From Acidianus brierleyi (GTDB taxonomy: Archaea; Thermoproteota; Thermoprotei_A; Sulfolobales; Sulfolobaceae), in the NCBI RefSeq assembly GCF_003201835.2, contig NZ_CP029289.2, forward strand, positions 806,001 to 870,000: a stretch of 64,000 bases of DNA, in the 5' to 3' direction. Below are positions 8,659 through 16,880 of the stretch, one piece after another. Under the pieces are notes generated by a model. It saw only the letters and a list, made by a program, of their open reading frames with translations. It made no database searches and was not told the origin of the DNA. The translations under genes were made by a program, and so were the position numbers. Positions within the stretch are counted from its first letter, which is position 1; each line of letters opens with the position of its first letter.

Positions 8659-9063
8659 ATGGCTGAGTATATTGCTAAATACATTGTGTCTAAGGGTTAC
8701 AGAAAAATTGGAGAGATAAATACTAGGTATACTGCTAATGACGATGATGAGAGCATTAAAATTGCTAAATCTGCTTGCGAGAAGTTAGGTGAGGAGGACG
8801 TTGAGGAGATAGTTATAGGGAAGATAATAGGTGCAGTAAGTGGTGCGGTAATTGGTAATTCACTAGATAAGTCCGACGATGATAAATTGCTTGGGACTAT
8901 AGCTGGTGCAATAATAGGCACGTTGACTGGTCACATTATAGATTCTATAATAACTAAAGTGATATATTCCAAGAAATATCCTTGTATTAGAGCAAGATCA
9001 TTAGACGATTTAGATAAATATATTGATACTAAGAGATTAGAAGAGATAGTTAATGAACGTTGA
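8659..9063 (+). CDS. Glycine-zipper protein, PIN partner
   Basis: 134 residues, not recognised as a named family. The centre (about residues 53-98) holds two glycine-zipper helices, GKIIGAVSGAVIGNS and LLGTIAGAIIGTLTGHI, separated by an acidic DKSDDDK loop, so it probably inserts into or oligomerises at a membrane. The N-terminal 45 residues are soluble and charged; the C-terminus is RARSLDDLDKYIDTKRLEEI. A TATA-like TTATATATTT lies just upstream. It overlaps the PIN gene by 11 bp (ATGA-type), implying translational coupling. It could be an antitoxin-like partner or a membrane anchor, but nothing in it resembles a VapB DNA-binding domain. Confidence 0.7.
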   Translation: MAEYIAKYIVSKGYRKIGEINTRYTANDDDESIKIAKSACEKLGEEDVEEIVIGKIIGAVSGAVIGNSLDKSDDDKLLGTIAGAIIGTLTGHIIDSIITKVIYSKKYPCIRARSLDDLDKYIDTKRLEEIVNER

Positions 9064-9529
9064 CGAGTTTATCAACTTATGCGATAGTTCATACGTAATT
9101 TTGGATACAAGTATAATTTTGGATTATACTAGGCTTTTAAAATCTCGTAAATCATATGAACAAAAAATGGAAATTCTATCTAGAATAATGAACTGTAATA
9201 AAAAGACTATAAGCAGTTTAATATACGAAGAAATATTAGCAGGAGCTTCTCAAAACGAAGATGAATTAAAGAGAAAAATATTATATTCATTCGAAATATT
9301 TAATATATCTGTAAACGAAGCGGAAGTAGCATCACATTTGGAAAGAGAACTAAAAGATAGAGGATGTAAGCCTAAAGGAGAAAATTGGAGAATAGATTTG
9401 TTTACTGCAGCCTTTGTATATACTCAACAATGTTATATCTTGGCTAAGGATAGAGATTTTACCAAGATATTAAATTGTGAGAAATTGGATGAAGTAGAAT
9501 ATTATGTTTGCAAAAGAAGTGAATTTTAA
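9053..9529 (+). CDS. PIN-domain protein (VapC-like ribonuclease)
   Basis: 158 residues with a PIN-domain layout: the first acidic residue in YVILDTSIILDYTR (D18), a middle Glu in SLIYEEILAG, and a C-terminal pair in ENWRIDLFTAAFVYTQQ and ILAKDRDFTKI. Members are Mg-dependent RNases and are often toxins. The start overlaps the end of the glycine-zipper gene, so expression is coupled. No VapB-type (AbrB, RHH or MetJ) antitoxin is adjacent. It may therefore belong to an unusual pair, or be a solitary processing enzyme. Confidence 0.78.
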   Translation: MNVDEFINLCDSSYVILDTSIILDYTRLLKSRKSYEQKMEILSRIMNCNKKTISSLIYEEILAGASQNEDELKRKILYSFEIFNISVNEAEVASHLERELKDRGCKPKGENWRIDLFTAAFVYTQQCYILAKDRDFTKILNCEKLDEVEYYVCKRSEF

Positions 9530-10002
9530 ACATAGTCATCGCGATACTTTACTTATCGATAATATATTTAATCTTGAAAATTATCCATCTTGATATAGTT
9601 GCGTATTGATACTGATTTATTTTTGTTGAGATGATTTTAGGTCTACTGTATAGTTAACAATCTTATGAATTTAATTATCTATACACATAAAATTGGAGAC
9701 TGGACATAAAGTTAGATTTGTAAAGAATCTTTATTTTATGTTGAAAACTTTTTAAAAATTTACGTTATATTTTAGGATATCAAAATAATACTTCCTTATA
9801 TTCTTCAATAAATTAAAAATAATTTATTTTATCCCATGATATATAATACAACTATTTAAGGTGATAGAAAATCCATAAAATATCTAGAAATTCCAAATTA
9901 AATTCTAGAACTTTCATATAAAGTAGAGCCAAGTTATCAAGTATATTGAAGTCCTAACCTATTTAATAAAATCCTTAAATACGATGATTTTTATGATCGA
10001 TT
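9530..10002. other. AT-rich intergenic region with permease promoter
   Basis: A 473-bp gap. I see no gene or repeat in most of it. CCTTAAATA at 9973-9981 lies 26 nt before the permease ATG and fits an archaeal TATA box for a near-leaderless transcript. Confidence 0.5.
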
Positions 10003-11520
10003 ATGGGAGACCTCTCAAAAGATTCCGTTTCTTTTTGGAAAACAACAGCATGGGCAATAGCAGGAATATTGCCAATAGGAGCACTACTAGGTTCTATTTC
10101 AGCCACAGGAGGATATGCAAGTCCATTTGTAGTATTGTTAGCTTTCCTCTTGGTAATTTTCCTTACAATACCTATTTTAGAATATACTAGATTAGCTAAA
10201 TTTGCTGGAGGATATTACGGCGCAGCAGAATTAGGATTCGGAAAAGCTGTAGGTAAATTTGTAGCATTAACAAATTATTTTTACTATATTGGATGGCAAG
10301 TGGCTAATGCGACTTACGTAGGTTCTCTTCTAGCTGTAGGATATTACGCTATTTACGGAACCTATCCACCAGAATATTCATATTTTTTAATTGGCGCGGC
10401 AGCTTTAGTAGTACCTTTCCTCTCTTCAATTCTTCATGTTAAGCAAGTTTCATCAATAATATGGTATTTAACTATTGCCGGTTTCATAATGAATATAATA
10501 GCATTTTCAATACTCCTTTATCGTTCTCATTATCTAAGTTTAAACGAATTCAATCCTTCATATTCTCCAGGAGGAATACATGGAGCTTTTCTAAGTTTGA
10601 TAGCCTACGGTTTCTTTACGTTCGCAGGTTACGGATTTCTTCTTTTTTACACAGAGGAAGGAAAACAACCCTTTAAAAATACATGGAGAGCAGCAATAAT
10701 AGCCTTAGCAGTTTCTACTATATTCTGGATGCTAGGAGCTATTTCAGTTAACAGCGTTTTCGGTCCTCAAGGAATACAGAAAGCGATTTCTTTCCCACAA
10801 CCAGGACTTTTACTTTATGTAAAATACTTGGGTTCAGTAGGAGAATTAACAATCGTTGGAATACTTCTTATCTTAGTTGTGTTCTCTTTTGCCTCTGGAG
10901 TAGGAGGACAAGGAAGAATCTTATATTCTTTAGCTAGAGACGATTTTCTAAAATGGAAATGGATAGAAAAACTGAACAAGAATAATGTCCCAATGAATGC
11001 TATGCTATTCAACTTTATTGTTTCTCTCTCACTTTTCATTATATTAGGTGTAATTTTTATTCCAATCTATGGATACTTTAATGCGATATTCTACATGTCA
11101 TACGTTCCTACGACTATAGCAACAATTCTATGGTATTTTCATCATTTAATTCCAGACCTTAGTTTATCAATGTTCTATAGAAGAAATAGAATAAGTCTAA
11201 CAAAAATGAGAACATTTATTATTGCTGTACTAGTTCCGACAATATCAACAGGAGTTTTCGTTTACTCACTGTACGAAAGCGTTATTTCAGACCTCGTAGA
11301 GCCTTATTTTGCAGGATTTGTAATTTCAGTGATAACCTTAATATTCTCAGCAATTTACGTTGTAATAAAAAGAAACTCCTTAGGAACATCAATAGTTCTT
11401 CAAAATTTAAATGAGGAAGCATTAAAGGAACTAAGAAATCCAATAGAAACCCGCAATATAGAAAATTCACCGAGATTGTTATATAGAATATATAAATATT
11501 TTACAAATAAAAATTTATAG
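10003..11520 (+). CDS. APC-superfamily amino-acid permease
   Basis: 505 residues, highly hydrophobic, with about 12 predicted membrane helices. The first helix (WAIAGILPIGALLGSI, then GGYASPF) has the Gly-rich substrate-binding break of the amino acid/polyamine/organocation family, and GGYYGAAELGFGK matches the conserved second-helix region. It imports amino acids or related organic cations by proton symport. Nothing shows its exact substrate. The start is ATG at 10003, 26 nt behind a TATA box. It ends 21 bp before a glycosyltransferase gene but is probably functionally unrelated. Confidence 0.85.
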   Translation: MGDLSKDSVSFWKTTAWAIAGILPIGALLGSISATGGYASPFVVLLAFLLVIFLTIPILEYTRLAKFAGGYYGAAELGFGKAVGKFVALTNYFYYIGWQVANATYVGSLLAVGYYAIYGTYPPEYSYFLIGAAALVVPFLSSILHVKQVSSIIWYLTIAGFIMNIIAFSILLYRSHYLSLNEFNPSYSPGGIHGAFLSLIAYGFFTFAGYGFLLFYTEEGKQPFKNTWRAAIIALAVSTIFWMLGAISVNSVFGPQGIQKAISFPQPGLLLYVKYLGSVGELTIVGILLILVVFSFASGVGGQGRILYSLARDDFLKWKWIEKLNKNNVPMNAMLFNFIVSLSLFIILGVIFIPIYGYFNAIFYMSYVPTTIATILWYFHHLIPDLSLSMFYRRNRISLTKMRTFIIAVLVPTISTGVFVYSLYESVISDLVEPYFAGFVISVITLIFSAIYVVIKRNSLGTSIVLQNLNEEALKELRNPIETRNIENSPRLLYRIYKYFTNKNL

Positions 11521-11541
11521 AGAGTTATCAGTCTATTCCAA

Positions 11542-12513
11542 ATGGAAGTAACTGTTGCATTACCAACATACAAAAATAACGGAACTACAATTAGAGATCT
11601 CTTAGAGTCATTGTCTCATCAAACATACGCAAATTTTAGGCTTCTTGTTGTTTATAAGCCTTCTGATGGTGATGTTACTGAGGATGTTATTTCTAAGTAT
11701 AAGAATTTGGATATTGAAGTTATTTATCAGAAGGAGGGTTACATTGAGGAGGCTATGAATTTAATTTTCTCCAATGCTAATGCTGATATTCTCATAACTA
11801 CTGACGATGACGCAATACCATCAAAAGACTGGATAAGGAATCACGTAAATTTGCACGAAAAATTTCCTGAAGTCGGAATGGTAGGACCTTATTTCGGTAA
11901 CGGTCATAAGATAAACGTCTTTAAAAAAATATACTCCTTTTTAATGGAAAGACCATTAGACGAAAGAATGAAAGATTATTTAACTTATTTTTCAAAAACA
12001 GGAATATTTGTAGGAAATCCCTTTTTCAATAACTATAATTTACCTTATATAAAGTCATTTAGTTTCATGGGAGTAAACATGAGTGTAAAGAAAGAAGTGT
12101 ATAAAGATTTTAGATTATTACAAATGACATTAAGAGGAATAGGATATGAACCATATTTATGTTTTCATTCTTTTATAAAAGGATTGTATCCTGCAACGTT
12201 TAAGGACTGTTGTAAATTATTTCATAATGAGAGAGATTCTTTAAGTAGACCGAAGTCTTTATCTGGAATAAAAGAAAGATATGCGGAACTTATGCTTTCA
12301 GTTTATTATCTAAACAAATTCTATAAATTAGATCTAACTAAATTAAAAATTGATATGCTAATAAAGACTTTATCTTGGAAGCTTCATAAAAAGACAAAAG
12401 AAGATGAGGCTATGTTGGATGGAATAAGATTAGGTTTAAAAATATCTTTGGAAGCTATACAAAATAATTACGATTCTATGTGGATAAGAAGTAAACTAAA
12501 AGAAATTCAATAA
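11542..12513 (+). CDS. GT2 glycosyltransferase, mosaic pair member 1
   Basis: 323 residues, GT-A fold family 2. MEVTVALPTYKNNG is the nucleotide-binding beta-strand and TTDDDAIPSKDW carries the metal-binding DxD. The C-terminal 200 residues define the acceptor side (SFMGVNMSVKKEVYKDF). Bases 11631-11832 are identical, by my reading, to 16475-16676 in the inverted homologue, while the rest of the two genes is only moderately similar. Inside the shared block codons end mostly in T (GTTGTTTATAAGCCTTCT), outside mostly in A. This signals recent gene conversion. No membrane segment; probably acts on a lipid-linked glycan at the cytoplasmic face. Confidence 0.88.
   Translation: MEVTVALPTYKNNGTTIRDLLESLSHQTYANFRLLVVYKPSDGDVTEDVISKYKNLDIEVIYQKEGYIEEAMNLIFSNANADILITTDDDAIPSKDWIRNHVNLHEKFPEVGMVGPYFGNGHKINVFKKIYSFLMERPLDERMKDYLTYFSKTGIFVGNPFFNNYNLPYIKSFSFMGVNMSVKKEVYKDFRLLQMTLRGIGYEPYLCFHSFIKGLYPATFKDCCKLFHNERDSLSRPKSLSGIKERYAELMLSVYYLNKFYKLDLTKLKIDMLIKTLSWKLHKKTKEDEAMLDGIRLGLKISLEAIQNNYDSMWIRSKLKEIQ
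11631..11832 (+). repeat. 202-bp identical block, copy 1
   Basis: Matches 16475-16676 in inverted orientation base for base as far as I can compare by eye. It encodes FRLLVVYKPSDGDVTED through DDDAIPSKDW of two GT2 enzymes, covering the donor-binding core and DxD. Flanks diverge abruptly on both sides. Confidence 0.9.
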
Positions 12514-12708
12514 TTATTGTTTTATTATATTCTATATAATTAAAAGTTTTTAAGATCGTTTTCATTTTAGTCAACTAGAAATTTATTCTGATAATAAAAG
12601 CGAAGATTTATATAAAAAATATATCCTTAAAAATTTTTCATTTTTAATTATCTAAATCTTTAAATATAGTCGAAAAGGTTTAATATATAAAGAGAGGTAT
12701 AGAAAATT
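12514..12708. promoter_or_regulatory. Promoter of the Tat/beta-helix cluster
   Basis: A 195-bp AT-rich gap. TTTAATATATAAAG at 12679-12692 is a strong TATA box centred about 24 nt before the ATG at 12709. No operator repeat is seen. Confidence 0.6.
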
Positions 12709-13863
12709 ATGGGGAAATTAAATAGAAGACAATTCCTAGATCTTCTATTAAAAAGTGGTGTAATAGCTGGAGCTGGAGCACTGTCAACAGGAGTACTAGT
12801 AAAAAAAGATACACCTACAAAGGGCTCAACTCAAGGATATCCTCTATTAGGTCAATTTTTAGCCACAGTAGTTCAATCTTCTAATGAATACACTGCGTAT
12901 GATGCAGGAGGAAATGTATTGTTTAATGGATCATGTGCAGACGGTTCTGGAACATGCGGAATATATGAAGCTGTAAATTTTGTTCAACAAAACTATAGAT
13001 ACGGTAAAGTAGGATTAATAGGATCCTTTTATCCGGTGAATTCGCCGGATGGCCAGTTTAATGTAGAATTAGACGGTAGTGCAATAGTATACTTAAATTC
13101 TGCTAGTAGCAATTTCATGATATCAATTCCAAAATCAAAAAGCGTAACATACTTATGGTATCAAAGTGCTGGCATGGTAAATAGTATACTAACAAGAAAA
13201 CAATCTTTTTCTCTGCAACCATACGTACTATTCCCTGGTACAGTAACAAGCATGTTCTTAGGTAATAATGACCAGTATCTAGGCACTCCATCAGCATTCA
13301 CAATTTCTGCATGGGTAAACGGTTTCGGAGTAAATACTTACGGGACTGGTTATGTAATATCTTATGGATCCACAGAAAAGGGAATAATCTGGGCTATACA
13401 AAACACTAACGGAAGGTTATGCTTTAGAGTCTCATCAAGAGGAGTATGCGTTGCTGGTCCATCATCTTCACCTTGGCATGTAGCAGCAGTATATAATGGC
13501 GGTAATCTACAATTATATCTTAATGGTAACCTAGCTGGTAATTGGTCTGGAGTAAACGTAGAATATTACCCAAGTAAATACCCTGCTTACCTATGGATAG
13601 GTAACATTCCTATTGCAACACAGCAGGGAGGACTTATTCCAGCTAACGGTCCATTCGCGTGGCTTGAAAACATTCAGTTTTACAATACTGCACTTTCATC
13701 TTCTCAAGTCTCTCAATTAGCGTCGTCTCCTGCTCAAGATCCCGTAGATTACTCTGCATTAGTATCTTGGTCTCTCTACCGTTACATATTCTTCGTTGGA
13801 GATCTAATTACTGGTGTAGGATATCAGAGAATGTATGGATTCTCTGAAAGTGGGGTGTTCTAA
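12709..13863 (+). CDS. Tat-exported LamG/concanavalin-like surface protein
   Basis: 384 residues. The N-terminus has a twin-arginine signal: RRQFLDLL (R6, R7), then a hydrophobic stretch GVIAGAGALSTGVLV. This implies export of a folded protein. Residues about 165-350 resemble a LamG/concanavalin-A-like jelly roll (FTISAWVNG, WHVAAVYNGGNLQLYLNG, ENIQFYNTALSSSQVSQLA), so it probably binds a sugar. Two Cys (GSCADGSGTCG) lie near residue 75. No anchor is visible at the C-terminus. It is the first gene of a three-gene run, overlapping the region before the beta-helix gene (next ATG 1 bp after its stop). It lies between the inverted GT2 pair. Confidence 0.72.
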   Translation: MGKLNRRQFLDLLLKSGVIAGAGALSTGVLVKKDTPTKGSTQGYPLLGQFLATVVQSSNEYTAYDAGGNVLFNGSCADGSGTCGIYEAVNFVQQNYRYGKVGLIGSFYPVNSPDGQFNVELDGSAIVYLNSASSNFMISIPKSKSVTYLWYQSAGMVNSILTRKQSFSLQPYVLFPGTVTSMFLGNNDQYLGTPSAFTISAWVNGFGVNTYGTGYVISYGSTEKGIIWAIQNTNGRLCFRVSSRGVCVAGPSSSPWHVAAVYNGGNLQLYLNGNLAGNWSGVNVEYYPSKYPAYLWIGNIPIATQQGGLIPANGPFAWLENIQFYNTALSSSQVSQLASSPAQDPVDYSALVSWSLYRYIFFVGDLITGVGYQRMYGFSESGVF

Positions 13864-13864
13864 A

Positions 13865-15334
13865 ATGGCTTTCGTAATTTCTGATCATATGGATCCAGAC
13901 GTAGATTTTTACGTTCCACCAGGCAGTGACGCTACTCAAGCCATACAACAAGCTTTAGAATTATCAAAAATCTACGGCGTTGCACACATAATTATTAGAG
14001 GAAGGCTTTACGTATATGCAACAACTAACGTTCCATTCCCGCTCGAACAATCATTAAACTACGTTTTCGAAGGCGACGGTCTAGGAGAAATAATTTACTT
14101 ACAGACAGACAAATCAATTTCCCCACCTTCAATGATAACTACTGCAGGAACAGCTAATGCTGAAATGCAACAAGGAATATCCACACATAATTCTGTAATT
14201 TCATTGCCAATGTTAGAATATAGCATGGCTGGATGGTACATAGCCTTCAAAAACTTAAAGTTAGATAATTACACTAATCAAAGATGGGCTATAGCAAACG
14301 GTTATTCTAATTACCATTCAATAGTAATGTATTTCGACGGAGTAGAGTTCAATATTAACATATGGATAAACGAGACTACTGAAGTATTGGTAATAAATTG
14401 CTATGCTACTGGGGAACTGCTTTTCGATTCCAGATCTAGGGATGTAATGGTTATAGGTTCCAGATTCGAAAATGAGGGAGGGTTTGCAGTGTCTTCAAGA
14501 GGTTGGACTGTTGTAGGCTGCGTATTCGTAGGTCCTCATGCTTTCCTTAATCCTGGTAACGATGGTAACGACGGAATGGTAGTAGGCTGCGTATTCGACT
14601 CTGGTACCATAGTAACTCAAGGTGCTTCTGGATTAAGAGTAGTAGCTTGCACTCTTCATAATGTCACATTCCCTGGAGGATATTACGGTTCAATGAACTA
14701 CACGTATGGGCAAAACTTCGCTTTAATAGGTTGCGTAATTTCGAATTATACAATAGCTCTAAATCAATTAACTGGTAGAGGATCGTACCTCATTGCATTT
14801 AATACATTTAATCCATCATCTGACTTAATAATAGCTGTAGCAGACAATGCAGTAGTACAATCAATACTTATAATAGGGAATACATTCAGCAGTATAGAGA
14901 CCCATAACAGTTTCATATTCATAGGAGGTACAAACGCCCCTGGGTCTAGTGAGACGCAATTAACTGGAAAGGTTCTAATGCTTTACATAGCATTCAATAC
15001 TTTCAATAATCCAAATCAAACACCAGGAGCAACATACGGTGCACATTTTGGTTCATACTATATACATGGAATAGCTTACGTTAATATAGGAATAACAGTA
15101 ACTTACGCATACATAGTTTTCAACTACTTCGAAAACACTTACGGACTATATGATAACAGCACAAGAAAACCAGTAGGATACTTCCAATTCGTCCAACTAA
15201 ACAGCAACGTTCAATTAATACAGTATCTGAACTTCTACTTTAACGTGGTAGAAAACAATATACCTATTTACATACCATCAAACCAGACATACAATGCACA
15301 ATTTAACGTAGGAATAGCAAATAGCACAGCGTGA
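13865..15334 (+). CDS. Right-handed beta-helix protein (pectate-lyase/tail-spike-like fold)
   Basis: The ATG at 13865 follows the preceding stop by one base and starts MAFVISDHMDPDVDFYV; an in-frame upstream ATG at 13835 would overlap the preceding gene and is less likely. The 489-residue protein has an N-terminal ATQAIQQALELSKIYG segment typical of pectate-lyase-3-type folds. Short repeated coils follow (VMVIGSRFEN, TVVGCVFVG, MVVGCVFDSG, FALIGCVISN, YLIAFNTFN, LIIGNTFSS), the rungs of a parallel beta-helix. No signal peptide is visible, so it may be carried out with its Tat partner. Such folds bind or cleave polysaccharides and are frequent in viral spikes; which applies here is unknown. 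Confidence 0.72.
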   Translation: MAFVISDHMDPDVDFYVPPGSDATQAIQQALELSKIYGVAHIIIRGRLYVYATTNVPFPLEQSLNYVFEGDGLGEIIYLQTDKSISPPSMITTAGTANAEMQQGISTHNSVISLPMLEYSMAGWYIAFKNLKLDNYTNQRWAIANGYSNYHSIVMYFDGVEFNINIWINETTEVLVINCYATGELLFDSRSRDVMVIGSRFENEGGFAVSSRGWTVVGCVFVGPHAFLNPGNDGNDGMVVGCVFDSGTIVTQGASGLRVVACTLHNVTFPGGYYGSMNYTYGQNFALIGCVISNYTIALNQLTGRGSYLIAFNTFNPSSDLIIAVADNAVVQSILIIGNTFSSIETHNSFIFIGGTNAPGSSETQLTGKVLMLYIAFNTFNNPNQTPGATYGAHFGSYYIHGIAYVNIGITVTYAYIVFNYFENTYGLYDNSTRKPVGYFQFVQLNSNVQLIQYLNFYFNVVENNIPIYIPSNQTYNAQFNVGIANSTA

Positions 15335-15795
15335 AACAAATGAAACTACAAATAATTTATGATGACGGAACAATAGAAGAAGTAACACCAAAAAAAGTAG
15401 AAGTAATACAATCACAAAAACAAAACCTAGCACATTATAAATACGTAGATGAGGAAAAACACATAATATTCCACGCATATCTCCCCACAGACGAAGAACC
15501 GACAGTAAGACCAGCAGAAATAACAAAAAGAATAGCACACGAAATGGAAAGCAAAAAAGTTGTAGCAAAATCCTACACAATGCAGGCAGACGAACTAATG
15601 ACAAAAGCAAAAATGATGACAATGATGGGAGGAACAATGATGACAAAATGCTATTATTGTGGAGACCCAGCAACAAACGAATACCAAGGAAAAAAAGTAT
15701 GCTCCTCATGCTTCAGAATGTTGTCACAGTACAAAGAAAACTCACAAGAATTCCAAAAATACCTCAAAAGCAAAGTAATAGATAGATGGAAATAG
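15331..15795 (+). CDS. Small zinc-ribbon protein
   Basis: 154 residues, unknown function. The GTG at 15331 overlaps the stop of the beta-helix gene (GTGA), and an alternative ATG at 15340 gives MKLQIIYDDG. The N-terminal half resembles a small beta-rich domain with many Lys/Glu. The C-terminal half has a CxxC...CxxC zinc knuckle: CYYCGDPATNEYQGK then VCSSCFRML. The region between is Met-rich (MTMMGGTMMTK). Translational coupling suggests it serves the exported beta-helix protein, for example as a cytoplasmic assembly or regulatory factor; this is inference. Confidence 0.65.
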   Translation: MKQMKLQIIYDDGTIEEVTPKKVEVIQSQKQNLAHYKYVDEEKHIIFHAYLPTDEEPTVRPAEITKRIAHEMESKKVVAKSYTMQADELMTKAKMMTMMGGTMMTKCYYCGDPATNEYQGKKVCSSCFRMLSQYKENSQEFQKYLKSKVIDRWK

Positions 15796-15796
15796 T

Positions 15797-16765
15797 TTAT
15801 TTTATTTCAAGTAATCTTTTCCTTATTTGTTCCCCTGAATAACCTTTTTTTATTGCGTCTAAAGTTATTTTTAATCCCAATCTAAGACCTTCAATAGCAG
15901 CTAAAGATAATAGAGATCTGTCTTTTAAATACCACTTCCATGTTTTTATTAATATATCAGTTTTTAATTTTTCAAGATTTATCTTATATATTCTAGAAAA
16001 ATAATATGCGGATAGAACGCTTTCAGCGTAAAGTTCTTTTATGACGCTAGGATTTTTAGATCTACTTATTGATTCTCTATTTAGATGTTCAGTTTTACAG
16101 CAATTTTGAACAAAAACGCTATGAAATCCTTTCCTTATAGCGTTAACACCAACATAATTTTCGTAATAAGCACCTCTTAGCGTCATTTGCTCTAACTTGA
16201 AATTTTTGTAGACTTCCTTTTTTAAACTCATATTATAACCAGAAAGCCCTAACGTCTTTATTATCCTACCATTTTTTCTAAAAGATTTATTATAAGTCCA
16301 TAATCCTGTTTCGGCAATGTAAATAGCATAGTCAGACATTGCTTTATCTATAGGTTTTTCAAATAATTTAGCGTAAGATCTTTCCAATAAACTAAAATTA
16401 ATCAGCCTAACAGTGCTATTATTTCCTACTACTCCAAATTCTGGATTGGAATGCATTTCTATATGGTCTTTTACCCAGTCTTTTGATGGTATTGCGTCAT
16501 CGTCAGTAGTTATGAGAATATCAGCATTAGCATTGGAGAAAATTAAATTCATAGCCTCCTCAATGTAACCCTCCTTCTGATAAATAACTTCAATATCCAA
16601 ATTCTTATACTTAGAAATAACATCCTCAGTAACATCACCATCAGAAGGCTTATAAACAACAAGAAGCCTAAAATTTTTATAAGATTGATTCTGAAGAGCC
16701 TCTAACAGTTTTCCAATAGTTGAACCATTATTCTTGTATGTAGGAATAGCAACAGTTATTTCCAT
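15797..16765 (-). CDS. GT2 glycosyltransferase, mosaic pair member 2
   Basis: 322 residues, GT-A family 2, homologous to the gene at 11542 over its whole length (MEITVAIPTYKNNG; TTDDDAIPSKDW; YNMSLKKEVYKNFKLEQMTLRG; CCKTEHLNRESISRSK). The nucleotide sequence is identical to the other copy only in 16475-16676; the acceptor-side half differs clearly, so the two enzymes probably share a donor sugar but use different acceptors. It ends one base after the zinc-ribbon gene, converging with it. The pair flanks the Tat/beta-helix cluster as inverted repeats. Confidence 0.88.
   Translation of the reverse strand: MEITVAIPTYKNNGSTIGKLLEALQNQSYKNFRLLVVYKPSDGDVTEDVISKYKNLDIEVIYQKEGYIEEAMNLIFSNANADILITTDDDAIPSKDWVKDHIEMHSNPEFGVVGNNSTVRLINFSLLERSYAKLFEKPIDKAMSDYAIYIAETGLWTYNKSFRKNGRIIKTLGLSGYNMSLKKEVYKNFKLEQMTLRGAYYENYVGVNAIRKGFHSVFVQNCCKTEHLNRESISRSKNPSVIKELYAESVLSAYYFSRIYKINLEKLKTDILIKTWKWYLKDRSLLSLAAIEGLRLGLKITLDAIKKGYSGEQIRKRLLEIK
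16475..16676 (-). repeat. 202-bp identical block, copy 2
   Basis: Inverted partner of 11631-11832. Recombination between the two would invert the roughly 4.6 kb between them, swapping the 3' halves of the two glycosyltransferases. Confidence 0.9.
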
Positions 16766-16880
16766 ATAAACTTACTTTACATAAAGCATTTAAATCTATA
16801 TGAAAAAACTGAAATCGTATTATAGTAAATTATATTTTTCTAGATTATAATTTAAATTATCCCAAGTATATTTAGCATAA

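Noticed and set aside
15278..15709. A 143-codon minus-strand frame, very rich in Leu, Phe and Val
   Set aside because: It is antisense to the zinc-ribbon gene; the composition is a mirror of A-rich coding DNA, with no start signal.
12709..15795. Integrated virus
   Set aside because: The beta-helix and lectin-like genes resemble virion parts, but no integrase, capsid, packaging ATPase or attachment-site repeat is seen in or around them.
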